The position numbers and the translations under genes are program-made. Source: Rhodospirillales bacterium (GTDB taxonomy: Bacteria; Pseudomonadota; Alphaproteobacteria; UBA8366; JADFVY01). Taken from it: a stretch of DNA of 52,838 bases. Location of the stretch: assembly GCA_020356105.1 (NCBI GenBank), contig CP070634.1, positions 2,385,093 through 2,437,930 on the forward strand. Direction: 5' to 3'. A model generated the notes under the pieces. The model was not told the origin of the DNA. It searched no databases and worked only from the letters and a program-made list of their open reading frames with translations. This document shows, piece by piece, positions 9,311-18,505 of this stretch (position 1 is its first letter; every line of letters starts with the position of its first letter).

Positions 9311-11572
9311 ATGATCGATAGTGCCCCCGCCGCCGAGCGAAAGCTTCTCATCGACCGCGTGTCTGGTCTCTGGCGGCGATTTCGTCTGGGACGCTTGTTG
9401 GGAGTGGCCCTGCCACTGGCGGCACTCGTGGCGGGCATCGCGACGTATGTTGCATTGTCGGACACGGATCCGTTGGGCAGCGAGCCCGAGGACATCCTGT
9501 ATCTCCTCTATGTCGACTTCGTGCTGCTTCTTGCCCTCGCGATCGTCGTCATTCGGCGAATCGTCAAGTTATGGCTTGCACGAAGGCGCGGCTCGGCCGG
9601 ATCGCGCCTCCATTCCCGCCTGAGCTTCCTGTTTGGACTGGTGGCCGTCGCGCCGACGATGTTCGTGCTCCTGTTTTCAGTCATGTTCATTAGCTCCGGC
9701 ATCCAGGACTGGTTCAGCGAGCGTGTCGCCAGCACGCTTGAGGCTGCCGACGCTGCCGCACAGGGCTACCTCAAGGAGCATCAGCAGAACATCAGAGCCG
9801 ACGTCCTGAGGGCTGCGCGAGACATCAATCGTGATGCACGTCTGCTGGAGGCTAATCCGCGGTTGTTAAACCAAGCCATTAACTTGCAGGCGCAGGTGCG
9901 CGGACTTACTGAGGCAATCGTGTTCGATAGCACCGGCAAGGTGCTTGCTCGGTCTGGCCTGACTTTTGCGCTCGAGTTCGAGATCATCGAAAGCGCATAT
10001 ATCGAGAGCGCAAGGGCCGGCGAGGTGCCGATCTTTCTCAATGACAGCGAAGACCGTGTTCGGGCGCTCGTGCGCCTTGACAGCTTCCTCGATGCCTATC
10101 TGTTTGTCGGTCGGTTCGTAGACGCGACCGTTCTGTCCCATACGGAGCAAACGCGCAATGCGGTTAGCCAGTTCTACAAATTGAAAGACAGGAGCACAGA
10201 CATACAGATCTCGTTCACCCTGATGTTCTTGCTGGTCGCACTTCTGCTGGTCACCGCCGCCGTCTGGATGGGCCTCAACGTTGCGACCGATATTTCGCGG
10301 CCGATCAGCGAACTGATCGCCGCGGTCGACAAGGTGGGTGAGGGCGACCTGTCGGCCCGGGTCCGCGAACCACCGCCCGGCGACGAAATCGGCTCTTTGA
10401 GCCGCGCCTTCAACAGAATGACCGATCAGTTGACCAACCAACGGCATGACTTGATCGAGGCCAATCGTCAGCTCGACGAGCGCCGCCAATTTACCGAAAC
10501 GGTATTGTCCGGTGTCTCGGCCGGCGTGATCGGCGTTGATCTGAAGGGTAACATTGATCTTCCGAACCGGTCGGCCGCGCGTCTCCTCGGGCTCGAAATC
10601 GGGAGCATGGTCGGCGAGCCGCTGGACAAGGTGATCCCCGAGTTCGCGGCCCTGTTTCACGAGGCCAAGCGCCGGCGCGACCAGCCGACCGAATCCCAGA
10701 TCAAGATCACGCGAGCCGGCAGTACCAGAACGCTGCTGGTCGCGATTGCGGCTGAGCAGCTGAGCGGCAAGGTCATTGGCTACGTGGTCACGTTTGACGA
10801 TGTGTCGGAGCTGCTCGAGGCGCAGTGGAAAGGGGCCTGGGCGGATGTTGCACGCCGCATTGCGCATGAAATCCGCAATCCATTGACGCCAATCCAACTC
10901 TCGGCCGAGCGGCTAAAGCGCAAATACATGGAAGAAATCACTTCGGACAGAGAGACCTTCGAGATCTGTACCGACACGATCGTGCGGCGGGTCGACGATA
11001 TAGGCCGAATGATCGAGGAATTTTCGAATTTTGCGCGCATGCCCGCTCCGATACTGAGACTCGAGAATCTGAGCGAACTGAGCCGGCAAGCAATGTTCTT
11101 GCAGCGCAGTGCGCACCCGGAAATCGATTTCGTCGCCGTCATGCCCGAAGAGCCGCAGTTTGTGTCCTGCGACGGACGTCAGCTGGCACAGGTCATCACC
11201 AATTTGCTTAAGAATGCCGCCGAAGCCCTCGAGCGTGGAAATGGCAACACCTCCGAGCAACCCCGAGTCATAATGCGACTGATAGCCCGAGATGACCGTG
11301 TCGTCATTGAGGTTGAAGACAACGGGCCCGGGCTACCCCAAGAAGGGCGTGAAAAGCTGACCGAACCATATGTGACGATGCGCCATGCCGGAACGGGTCT
11401 CGGGCTGGCGATCGTCCGCAAGATCATGGAAGACCACGGTGGCACACTGGCACTTGAAGATGCGGAAGGTGGTGGCGCCCTGATTCGTATCGAGCTGCCG
11501 AAAGACGGGAAAGTAGGCGCTCAGGATCGCAGGCAGATCGCGATGGGAGGGCCCGCCGTCAATGGCTCATGA
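9311..11572 (+). CDS. ntrY: Membrane sensor histidine kinase NtrY
   Basis: A 753-residue kinase pairing with NtrX. Three hydrophobic segments occur within the first 140 residues, followed by a periplasmic region of about 170 residues and a fourth membrane segment near residue 305 (TLMFLLVALLLVTAAVWMGL). Then come a HAMP linker (ISRPISELIAAVDKVGEGDL), a PAS domain around residues 390-500 and the kinase core with His519 in RRIAHEIRNPLTPIQLSAERL. The ATPase boxes VITNLLKNAAEAL, DNGPGLP and GTGLGLAIV are intact. The 3' end overlaps ntrX by 11 bases. NtrYX has been tied to nitrogen use, redox and envelope functions in other alphaproteobacteria. Confidence 0.95.
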   Translation: MIDSAPAAERKLLIDRVSGLWRRFRLGRLLGVALPLAALVAGIATYVALSDTDPLGSEPEDILYLLYVDFVLLLALAIVVIRRIVKLWLARRRGSAGSRLHSRLSFLFGLVAVAPTMFVLLFSVMFISSGIQDWFSERVASTLEAADAAAQGYLKEHQQNIRADVLRAARDINRDARLLEANPRLLNQAINLQAQVRGLTEAIVFDSTGKVLARSGLTFALEFEIIESAYIESARAGEVPIFLNDSEDRVRALVRLDSFLDAYLFVGRFVDATVLSHTEQTRNAVSQFYKLKDRSTDIQISFTLMFLLVALLLVTAAVWMGLNVATDISRPISELIAAVDKVGEGDLSARVREPPPGDEIGSLSRAFNRMTDQLTNQRHDLIEANRQLDERRQFTETVLSGVSAGVIGVDLKGNIDLPNRSAARLLGLEIGSMVGEPLDKVIPEFAALFHEAKRRRDQPTESQIKITRAGSTRTLLVAIAAEQLSGKVIGYVVTFDDVSELLEAQWKGAWADVARRIAHEIRNPLTPIQLSAERLKRKYMEEITSDRETFEICTDTIVRRVDDIGRMIEEFSNFARMPAPILRLENLSELSRQAMFLQRSAHPEIDFVAVMPEEPQFVSCDGRQLAQVITNLLKNAAEALERGNGNTSEQPRVIMRLIARDDRVVIEVEDNGPGLPQEGREKLTEPYVTMRHAGTGLGLAIVRKIMEDHGGTLALEDAEGGGALIRIELPKDGKVGAQDRRQIAMGGPAVNGS

Positions 11573-12962
11573 AATTGTGATCTGCGACGATGAACCGGAT
11601 ATCCGGGCCCAAGTCGCAGGCATATTGGAGGACGCCGGATATCAGGCGCGCCAGGCATCCAACAGTACAGAGGTGCTGGACGCGATGGCGAGCCGCCAGC
11701 CGGCGCTCGTCATCCTCGATGTATGGCTCGGTGACAGTGAAAAGGACGGCCTCGAGTGCCTCGAAGAAATCCGGCGCGACTATCCGGATCAGCAAGTGGT
11801 CATGATCAGCGGTCACGCCACCTTCGACATGGCCGTATCGGCGACCAAGATGGGCGCATATGACTTTATCACCAAGCCGTTCAAAACGGATGTGCTGATC
11901 CATACCGTCGAGCGGGCGCTGCGGGAACTGCGCTTGCAGGAGGAGAACAGGGAACTCCGACAGCGGGCAGGGCAAGACACGGACGATATCATCGGCACCT
12001 CGCCCATCATGGTTAGGCTCCGCAGAACCGTTGATCAGATCGGCCGCACGGATAGCCGCGCTTTGATCGCTGGCCCGGCCGGAGCAGGGAAGTCCCTCAT
12101 TGCGCGGGCAATTCACAATGCGTCGCCCCGTGCGCGGGGGCGGCTGGTCGTCCTGAACTGTGCCACACTCGACCCGGACCAAAACGATGTCGTACTTTTC
12201 GGAATGGAGCCGAGGGCCGGAAAGCCGCGCCGCCTTGGGGTCTTCGAGAGAGCCCACGGCGGAACCTTGGTGCTCGAAGAGGTCGCAGCGCTCTCACGAC
12301 AGGTTCAGGCCAAGATCGTCGGACTTCTTCATGACAACACGTTCCGCCGATTGGGCGGCGGGAGGCCGATCGAGGTCGACACGCGGGTCCTCGCCACGAC
12401 GACAATTGATCTCAAGGCCGAAGTCGATGCCCAGCGATTCAATGAAGACCTCTACTACCGGCTCAATGTCGTTCCGATCGAAGTACCCCCGCTTCGTGTC
12501 CGTCGCCGCGACATACCGGGACTTGTGCGATACCTTCTGGTGCGGATCGCTGCCGATAAGGACCAGATACCGCCGGTTTTCGAATCGCAAGCTTTTGACG
12601 CCCTGGCGGCGTATGACTGGCCCGGCAACATGTGGGAACTTACAAACGTGATCGAACGCCTCCTGTTAACGGCGCGTGGCGCGAACGACAGCCCGATCAA
12701 GGCGGCGTCCGTTGCCGCCGCGATTGGCGAGGGATCCCGCAGTGCGACCCGATGGGATCACGATCTAGAGGTGTTGAATCAGCCTCTGCGCGAAGCCCGC
12801 GAGGCGTTCGAACGGGAGTACATGCAGTTTCATCTCACACGTTTTGGAGGCAACATCAGTAGAACTGCCGCGTTTGTCGGCATGGACCGGGCCGCACTGC
12901 ATCGCAAATTAAAATCGCTTGGCGTGACGACAGCCGAAAAACCTGAAGGAGCGGGCGCCTGA
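11562..12962 (+). CDS. ntrX: NtrX response regulator with a degenerate AAA+ domain
   Basis: A 466-residue regulator partnered with NtrY. The receiver is normal with Asp53 in VILDVWLG. The central domain keeps Walker A (GPAGAGKS) but departs from active family members. No GAFTGA loop is present, as is usual for NtrX. Walker B reads LVLEEV instead of a D-E pair, the first arginine-finger position is Asn (FNEDLYYRL), and sensor II reads GNMWEL where NVREL or NVRQL is usual. The C-terminal Fis-type helix-turn-helix (ISRTAAFVGMDRAALHRKL) is intact. I infer a DNA-binding regulator with impaired ATPase activity. It overlaps ntrY and is followed by trkA after 25 bases. Confidence 0.92.
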   Translation: MAHEIVICDDEPDIRAQVAGILEDAGYQARQASNSTEVLDAMASRQPALVILDVWLGDSEKDGLECLEEIRRDYPDQQVVMISGHATFDMAVSATKMGAYDFITKPFKTDVLIHTVERALRELRLQEENRELRQRAGQDTDDIIGTSPIMVRLRRTVDQIGRTDSRALIAGPAGAGKSLIARAIHNASPRARGRLVVLNCATLDPDQNDVVLFGMEPRAGKPRRLGVFERAHGGTLVLEEVAALSRQVQAKIVGLLHDNTFRRLGGGRPIEVDTRVLATTTIDLKAEVDAQRFNEDLYYRLNVVPIEVPPLRVRRRDIPGLVRYLLVRIAADKDQIPPVFESQAFDALAAYDWPGNMWELTNVIERLLLTARGANDSPIKAASVAAAIGEGSRSATRWDHDLEVLNQPLREAREAFEREYMQFHLTRFGGNISRTAAFVGMDRAALHRKLKSLGVTTAEKPEGAGA

Positions 12963-12987
12963 GCCCGCTTGCGGGAAGACTCACCAA

Positions 12988-14373
12988 ATGAAGGTTATTG
13001 TTTGCGGAGCCGGTCAGGTCGGATTCAACATCGCCCGGTATCTGGCGACCGAGAATAACGACGTGACGGTCATTGACCAGGCCGCCGACCTGATCGGCAA
13101 GGTCAATGACCTGCTCGATGTGCAGGCGTTGGTCGGATATGCCTCGCATCCGGATGTGCTCGAGCAGGCCGGTGCTGCGGACGCCGACATGTTGATTGCC
13201 GTCACCTACGCGGACGAGGTCAACATGGTTGCCTGCCAGATCGCGCATTCGCTTTTCAACGTGCCGACGAAGATTGCACGCGTGCGGCAGCAGAGCTATC
13301 TCAATCCGATATGGGCCGATCTCTTCAGCCGCGATCATCTGCCGATCGATGTGATCATTTCCCCGGAACTCGAAGTAGCCCGGGCGATCGGCCGGCGCAT
13401 GAGTGTGCCGGGCGCATTCGACATGATCCCGCTTGCAGAAGAAAAGGTGCGGGTGGTCGGGGTGAGGTGCACGGAGCGCTGCCCGGTGATCAACACGCCG
13501 CTTCGTCAGCTGACCTCGCTCTTTCCGGAACTGAACATTATCGTGGTGGGCATCGTGCGTGGCGGCGAGCCTATGGTGCCGACATCAAACTCCCAGATGC
13601 TTGCAGGCGACGAGGTCTATTTCGTGGCCGACACGGCGCATTTGCCGCGCGCGATGGCGGCGTTCGGGCATGACGAGAAATCGGCGCGCAAGGTGGTGAT
13701 CGTCGGCGGCGGGAACATCGGCCTGAATTTGGCGCGTGAACTGAGCGAGGCGCGGCAGGGTATATCGACGAAAGTGATCGAGATAGATCGCGACCGTGCG
13801 CGAAGAGTTGCCCAGGCGCTTCCTGCCGTCACGGTGATTCAGGGCGACGGGCTTGAAAACGACATTCTTGAAGAAGCGAACGTTGCCACCGCGGAAGCGG
13901 TCGTCGCCGTGTCCAATGACGACGAAACCAATATTCTGGCGTCGCTTCTGGCAAAGCGATACGGCGTTGAGCGAGCGGTTACGCTCATCAACAAGCCATC
14001 TTACGGACCGTTGATTACGACCCTGGGCATCGATGTGGTGGTCAGCCCGCGGGCGATAACGGTTTCGACAATCCTGCAGCATGTTCGGCGTGGCCGGATT
14101 CGATCCGTCCACTCCCTGGGCGACGGTTTCGCAGAGATTATCGAGGCAGAAGCCCTGGAGACCTCGCCGCTGGTCGGCACGCCGCTGAACGAGATTGAAT
14201 TGCCGGAGGGAGTGATAATCGGTGCAGTTGTGCGGGGCGGGCAGGACGGTCAGGTCATCATCCCTCGGGGCTCGACGGTGATCGAGGGGAATGACCGGGT
14301 GATCCTGCTGGCGATGGCGGATGCGGTAAGGCAGGTCGAGAGAATGTTCGCGGTCGGCCTGGAATTCTTCTGA
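12988..14373 (+). CDS. trkA: Trk potassium transport regulatory protein TrkA
   Basis: A 461-residue peripheral protein that gates the TrkH/TrkG potassium channel in response to nucleotides. It has the classic two tandem halves. The first Rossmann RCK domain starts at residue 1 with VIVCGAGQVGFNIARYL; the second begins near residue 232 with KVVIVGGGNIGLNLAREL. Each is followed by a TrkA-C domain, ending about residues 220 and 455. No trkH gene is in the window. Placement directly behind ntrYX is conserved in alphaproteobacteria, so expression may be linked. Confidence 0.95.
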   Translation: MKVIVCGAGQVGFNIARYLATENNDVTVIDQAADLIGKVNDLLDVQALVGYASHPDVLEQAGAADADMLIAVTYADEVNMVACQIAHSLFNVPTKIARVRQQSYLNPIWADLFSRDHLPIDVIISPELEVARAIGRRMSVPGAFDMIPLAEEKVRVVGVRCTERCPVINTPLRQLTSLFPELNIIVVGIVRGGEPMVPTSNSQMLAGDEVYFVADTAHLPRAMAAFGHDEKSARKVVIVGGGNIGLNLARELSEARQGISTKVIEIDRDRARRVAQALPAVTVIQGDGLENDILEEANVATAEAVVAVSNDDETNILASLLAKRYGVERAVTLINKPSYGPLITTLGIDVVVSPRAITVSTILQHVRRGRIRSVHSLGDGFAEIIEAEALETSPLVGTPLNEIELPEGVIIGAVVRGGQDGQVIIPRGSTVIEGNDRVILLAMADAVRQVERMFAVGLEFF

Positions 14374-14391
14374 TTTGTCGAGGCGAGGGTT

Positions 14392-15255
14392 ATGGCGCGT
14401 GTAGCATACGTCAATGGCCGTTACCTGACGCACCGCCGGGCGGCTGTCCATATCGAAGACCGCGGTTACCAGTTCGGCGATGGTGTCTACGAAGTGGTAA
14501 CAGTCCTGGCCGGGCACATGGTCGACGAGGCACCACATCTGGACCGGCTGGAGCGATCTCTGGCGAGTATCGAAATCGCCTTGCCGATGAGCCGAAGGGC
14601 GCTGCAGCTGATCGGCCGCGAACTGCTCCGGAAGAACAAGGTCGTGAACGGGTTGCTCTATATCCAGGTAACCCGCGGGGTTGCACCGCGCGACCACAGG
14701 TTCCCGGAGAATGTTCGACCGGCTCTGGTGATGACTACGAAGCACATCGATTTCGCGGCGCAGCCGAAATTCGAGATGGGAGTCAGGGTTATCATGATCC
14801 CCGACCAGCGCTGGGCGCGCCGCGATATCAAGAGCATCGGCCTGTTACCCAATTGCCTGGGCAAACAGCGCGCTGCCGAGGCCGGGGCCTATGAGGCATG
14901 GCAGGTCGATGCGGATGGCCTGGTGACGGAAGGAACATCCTCGAACGCGTGGATCGTTACCGCCGATGGGCGACTGGTCACCCGCCCCCTTGGCAGTGAG
15001 ATACTGCACGGCGTGACCCGACGGGCAATTCTCGCGATCGCCGCCGGGGAAGGGGTGGCATTCGAGGAGCGGCCCTTCAGCGTAGACGAGGCGAAACACG
15101 CGGCCGAGGCGTTCGTCACGAGTGCCACGTCCTTCGTAACGCCGGTTGTACAGATCGACGATACCCCGCTCGGCGACGGAACCCCCGGACCCGTGTCCCG
15201 CCGGTTGCTCGAATGGTACCGGGACTACATGGTCGGAGGGAGGAATGTCGATTGA
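14392..15255 (+). CDS. dat: D-amino-acid transaminase (PLP fold type IV)
   Basis: A 287-residue fold-type IV aminotransferase that interconverts D-alanine and 2-oxo acids, supplying D-amino acids for cell wall. The PLP lysine is Lys147 in RRDIKSIGLLPN, matching the DIKSLNLL pattern of Bacillus D-amino-acid transaminase. Other family marks are EDRGYQFGDGVYEV near residue 22 and TEGTSSNAWIV near residue 183. Branched-chain or 4-amino-4-deoxychorismate lyase functions cannot be fully excluded, but the pattern and its usual position behind trkA favour Dat. The ATG at 14392 lies 18 bases after trkA. Confidence 0.88.
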   Translation: MARVAYVNGRYLTHRRAAVHIEDRGYQFGDGVYEVVTVLAGHMVDEAPHLDRLERSLASIEIALPMSRRALQLIGRELLRKNKVVNGLLYIQVTRGVAPRDHRFPENVRPALVMTTKHIDFAAQPKFEMGVRVIMIPDQRWARRDIKSIGLLPNCLGKQRAAEAGAYEAWQVDADGLVTEGTSSNAWIVTADGRLVTRPLGSEILHGVTRRAILAIAAGEGVAFEERPFSVDEAKHAAEAFVTSATSFVTPVVQIDDTPLGDGTPGPVSRRLLEWYRDYMVGGRNVD

Positions 15256-15908
15256 GCGGCAGGGAATCACCGCCCGCCGCCATCGTGTTCGACTGGGACA
15301 ATACGCTGGTCGACACCTGGCCGGTCATTCACGAGGCCCTGCTCGGCACGCTGCAGGCGATGGGCCACGCGCCGTGGACGATCGAAGAGACGCGTCAGCG
15401 GGTTCGCAGATCCGTGCGCGATGCGTTTCCGGAGCTGTTCGGCGACCGCTGGACCGAGGCCCGCCGGATCTTCTACGACACCTTCGAGCGCATCCATATC
15501 GGCCGGTTGCTGCCGCTCGATGACGCCGCGGAGCTTCTCGGCGCACTCTCCGGCGCCGGCATACATCTCGCGGTACTCAGCAACAAAACGGGGCGCTATC
15601 TTCGCGCGGAGGCGACGCATCTGGGGTGGACCAGGTTCTTCGGACGCCTGATCGGAGCCGGAGATGCATGTCGCGACAAGCCGGCTCCGGAATCCCTTGA
15701 GCTTGCCCTGGCGACCGCCCCCGTTGGACCCGGCCCCGAAGTTTGGATCGTCGGCGACGCCGGAATCGACCTGGAGATCGCCCATAGGACCGGATGCGTG
15801 CCGGTGCTGGTGCATCGCGATGCCGCGGAGCCCGAGTTTGCCGCATGGCCGCCAGCCCATTGCTTTGACGGTTGTAGAGCGCTATTAGAATACATAAGAA
15901 GGTGGTAA
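15252..15908 (+). CDS. HAD-superfamily hydrolase, phosphoglycolate-phosphatase-like
   Basis: A 218-residue HAD phosphatase. The nucleophile motif is [11 protein letters not shown] near residue 12, then the Thr/Ser motif LAVLSNKTG and the acidic motif [13 protein letters not shown]. The inserted helical cap between motifs I and II makes it a subclass I (Gph-like) enzyme; the substrate is unknown. I chose the TTG at 15252, which overlaps the dat stop (TTGA) and is preceded by the strong ribosome site GGAGGGAGGA, rather than an in-frame ATG at 15213 buried in dat. Confidence 0.82.
   Translation: MSGRESPPAAIVFDWDNTLVDTWPVIHEALLGTLQAMGHAPWTIEETRQRVRRSVRDAFPELFGDRWTEARRIFYDTFERIHIGRLLPLDDAAELLGALSGAGIHLAVLSNKTGRYLRAEATHLGWTRFFGRLIGAGDACRDKPAPESLELALATAPVGPGPEVWIVGDAGIDLEIAHRTGCVPVLVHRDAAEPEFAAWPPAHCFDGCRALLEYIRRW
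15865..15893 (+). promoter_or_regulatory. Candidate promoter for hfq
   Basis: A good -35 TTGACG at 15865-15870 is followed by TAGAAT at 15886-15891 (15-base gap) or GAATAC at 15888-15893 (17-base gap). It lies inside the end of the HAD gene, leaving a leader of about 130 bases before hfq, which fits a regulated hfq message. Confidence 0.45.
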
Positions 15909-16029
15909 TGCTTCACGCCCGTCACATTATCATTGGCGATCCGGCACATTCATCCCATATTACCTGCTGGAGCCTGCGCCAGGGGGGCGCGGACACCCAA
16001 CGAAACAGTCAAGAAACTCGGGGCGAATC

Positions 16030-16293
16030 ATGTCGACAGAAAAGAGCCAGAATGTACAGGACGTGTTTCTCAATCATGTCCGCAAGAACAAACTGCCGGT
16101 GACCGTCTTTCTGGTAAACGGTGTCAAGCTGCAGGGAATTATCACCTGGTTCGATAATTTCTCGGTGCTGTTGCGGCGGGATGCACATTCGCAGCTCGTA
16201 TACAAACACGCGATCTCGACCGTGATGCCGGCGCAGCCGATCCAGTTGTTCGAAGCAGACCGGACAGAGGCTGAGGCCGTACCTGCAGGCTGA
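16030..16293 (+). CDS. hfq: RNA chaperone Hfq
   Basis: An 87-residue Sm-like protein forming a hexameric ring that pairs small RNAs with messages. The Sm1 region ([20 protein letters not shown]) and Sm2 YKHAIST are clear. The C-terminal tail is short, as in other alphaproteobacteria. hflX follows after 13 bases, the usual hfq-hflX pair. The 121 bases before it hold no gene and probably are its leader. Confidence 0.97.
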   Translation: MSTEKSQNVQDVFLNHVRKNKLPVTVFLVNGVKLQGIITWFDNFSVLLRRDAHSQLVYKHAISTVMPAQPIQLFEADRTEAEAVPAG

Positions 16294-16306
16294 GTCGTCG
16301 ACGGGA

Positions 16307-17605
16307 GTGGCGGAAAACAGAGATCACGGAGCAGTCCATACCGGCCGCGCGCTGGTCCTGCATCCTGTCATCGCCAACGGTAAGCCGACGCATGAACCCG
16401 CGGCGTGCCTGGACGAGGCCGTTGGGTTGGCGCAGGCCATCGATCTCGATGTCATCCATTCGCAGATCATAAGAGCAGGCCGGATCCGCCCATCGACATT
16501 TTTCGGCAAGGGCGCTGTTGCCCGATTCGCAGCTCTGATCGAGGCCGATAATATTGACCTCGTCGTCGTCGACGCGGCGCTCGCACCGATCCAGCAGCGC
16601 AATCTCGAGCGCGCCTGGAAGTCCAAGGTCATCGACCGGACCGGCCTCATTCTGGAAATCTTCGGTGCCCGGGCCCGCACCCGCGAGGGCAGCATGCAGG
16701 TCGAGCTTGCTGCACTGAGCTACCAGCGATCGCGTCTGGTGCGCAGCTGGACGCATCTCGAGCGGCAGCGGGGTGGCTTCGGCTTCCTCGGCGGCCCCGG
16801 CGAAAGTCAGCTGGAGATTGACCGCAGATTGATCGGCGAGCGCATTGCGCGACTGCGCCGTGATCTTTCCGATGTCAAGAGAACCCGGGCATTGCATCGA
16901 CAGGCAAGGCGGCGCGTGCCATTCCCGATTGTCGCGATGGTTGGGTACACGAATGCCGGGAAATCGACGCTCTTCAATCGATTGACCCAGGCTGACGTGT
17001 TGGCCAAGGACATGCTGTTCGCCACGCTCGACCCGACCATGCGTTCGCTCGACCTGCCGTCGGGGCGGACAATCGTGCTCTCCGATACGGTTGGGTTTAT
17101 TTCGAATCTGCCGACCCAGCTGGTCGCCGCGTTTCGCGCGACCCTCGAGGAGGTGGTCGAGGCCGACATTGTATTGCACGTGCGTGACATTGCCCACCCG
17201 GAGAGCGAGTCGCAGAAACGTGAGGTCGAAGCCATCCTTGCCGAGCTGGGGCTTGCGCACGCGCGGCCTCTCGAGGTGCTGAACAAGCTCGACCTGCTGG
17301 ATCCGGAAGCACGGGCGCAGACCCTGAATCGGGCGGCGCGCAGCGAGGATATGGTTGCCGTTTCGGCGATCAGCGGAGAAGGTTGCGAGGCCTTGTTGCG
17401 GGCATTGGATCATCGTTTGTCGGAGAGCCGACACGTCGTTGACATAGAGGTTAGCCTGGCAGATGGGGCGGCGCTGGCTTGGCTGTACCGGCACGGTGAA
17501 ATCCTTGAGCGCCATGATGAAGGGATGCTGGCGCACCTCGTCGTGGCCCTGGATGCCGACGATGAAGCGCAGTTTCGCAGCCGCTTCCAAGGTCGCAGAC
17601 CGTGA
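16307..17605 (+). CDS. hflX: Ribosome-associated GTPase HflX
   Basis: A 432-residue GTPase that splits stalled or stressed ribosomes. The N-terminal HflX domain (IRPSTFFGKGAV, then FGARARTREG and GGFGFLGGPGESQLE) leads to the G domain: P-loop GYTNAGKSTLFN near residue 212, G3 SDTVGFIS, and G4 LNKLD. The GTG at 16307 is the most likely start, though its ribosome site is poor; it is close enough behind hfq for coupled translation. The stop overlaps the next gene's GTG. Confidence 0.95.
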   Translation: MAENRDHGAVHTGRALVLHPVIANGKPTHEPAACLDEAVGLAQAIDLDVIHSQIIRAGRIRPSTFFGKGAVARFAALIEADNIDLVVVDAALAPIQQRNLERAWKSKVIDRTGLILEIFGARARTREGSMQVELAALSYQRSRLVRSWTHLERQRGGFGFLGGPGESQLEIDRRLIGERIARLRRDLSDVKRTRALHRQARRRVPFPIVAMVGYTNAGKSTLFNRLTQADVLAKDMLFATLDPTMRSLDLPSGRTIVLSDTVGFISNLPTQLVAAFRATLEEVVEADIVLHVRDIAHPESESQKREVEAILAELGLAHARPLEVLNKLDLLDPEARAQTLNRAARSEDMVAVSAISGEGCEALLRALDHRLSESRHVVDIEVSLADGAALAWLYRHGEILERHDEGMLAHLVVALDADDEAQFRSRFQGRRP

Positions 17606-18417
17606 CGGCGATACCGCCGCTTCCCGATTCCGACAAGGTGATTGCAATCATTCGCGAGACGGCGGAACGCGACATCATTCCGAGGTTTCAGCGGCTGCAG
17701 CGGCACGAGGTGATGGAAAAGAACGCCGGTGAAGTCGTGACGGTAGCCGACATTGAGGCCGAACACCGGCTATCACGTCGTCTGCCCGAAATAGTGCCTC
17801 ATTCCCATGTCGTCGGTGAGGAAGCGGTGGCAAAGGATCACTCGGTCCTGGACAGGCTGTCGGCCGGCGGTCCCGCCTGGCTAGTCGATCCGGTCGACGG
17901 GACCGGAAATTTCGCCGCGGGCAGCCCGGTGTTCGCCGTCATCGTCTGCTACCTGTTTGACGGTGTAAGCCGGGCCGGCTGGATTCACGATCCGGTATCC
18001 GGCCGGACCGCGGTCGCCTTCGCAGGGGAGGGGGCATGGGTCGGCGGAGAGCGGCTTTCCGCCAGCCAGCCGACATCCATCGATCGCATGATCGGTTCGC
18101 TGAACTACAGCTATTTTCCGCCTGAGAGGCGCGAGGCCGTACGGCGGAGGGCCCTCGGCTTCCGCAGCCTGAGAAACTATCGCTGTGCGGCGCATGACTA
18201 CCTCTCACTTGCCCGCGGCGAAAAGCATTTCTCGCTCTACCGTCGCCTCTGGCCATGGGACCATGCCGCCGGTGTCCTCTTGCTGCAGGAGGCGGGCGGC
18301 TACAGCGCGCGGCTCGACTTTGCGGCCTACAAGGCAACCGACCGGGTCGAGGGGCTCCTGTCGACCACTGACGCCCAATCCTGGAAAGAAATCAAAAACT
18401 TCCTCTTCACCGCCTGA
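17602..18417 (+). CDS. Inositol-monophosphatase-family phosphatase
   Basis: A 271-residue lithium-sensitive phosphatase-fold protein. Metal-binding motifs are all present: GEEAV near residue 72, WLVDPVDGTGNFAAG near residue 93, and WPWDHAAGVLLLQEAGG near residue 220. Substrates in this family range from myo-inositol phosphates and fructose-1,6-bisphosphate to histidinol phosphate and 3'-phosphoadenosine phosphate, so the exact role is undecided. The GTG start overlaps the hflX stop (GTGA). It appears to end the hfq-hflX unit. Confidence 0.87.
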   Translation: MTAIPPLPDSDKVIAIIRETAERDIIPRFQRLQRHEVMEKNAGEVVTVADIEAEHRLSRRLPEIVPHSHVVGEEAVAKDHSVLDRLSAGGPAWLVDPVDGTGNFAAGSPVFAVIVCYLFDGVSRAGWIHDPVSGRTAVAFAGEGAWVGGERLSASQPTSIDRMIGSLNYSYFPPERREAVRRRALGFRSLRNYRCAAHDYLSLARGEKHFSLYRRLWPWDHAAGVLLLQEAGGYSARLDFAAYKATDRVEGLLSTTDAQSWKEIKNFLFTA

Positions 18418-18423
18418 CCGGCG

Positions 18424-18452
18424 TTGAGATTGACGTGCAAGGTCTCTAGGAT
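18424..18452 (+). promoter_or_regulatory. Candidate sigma-70-type promoter for the dehydrogenase gene
   Basis: TTGAGA at 18424-18429 and TAGGAT at 18447-18452 are separated by exactly 17 bases, about 54 bases before the ATG at 18506. The gap of 88 bases after the preceding gene supports an independent promoter. Confidence 0.5.
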
Positions 18453-18505
18453 GCCGCCGTTTCCCAATCCTGCTTCGTGCATTTGACCACCGGAGGACCA
18501 GAGCT

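Noticed and set aside
9866..10897. 343-codon open frame on the minus strand
   Set aside because: It is entirely antisense to ntrY, with no recognisable domain; high GC content creates such shadows.
13585..14745. 386-codon open frame on the minus strand
   Set aside because: It is antisense to trkA and dat, both firmly identified, and its product has no family features.
15902..16102. Short open frame before hfq
   Set aside because: It overlaps hfq in another frame and its product is unlike any protein family; the stretch is better explained as the hfq leader.
16142..17647. 501-codon open frame on the minus strand
   Set aside because: It covers hflX in antisense; hflX has all GTPase motifs, so this is a shadow frame.
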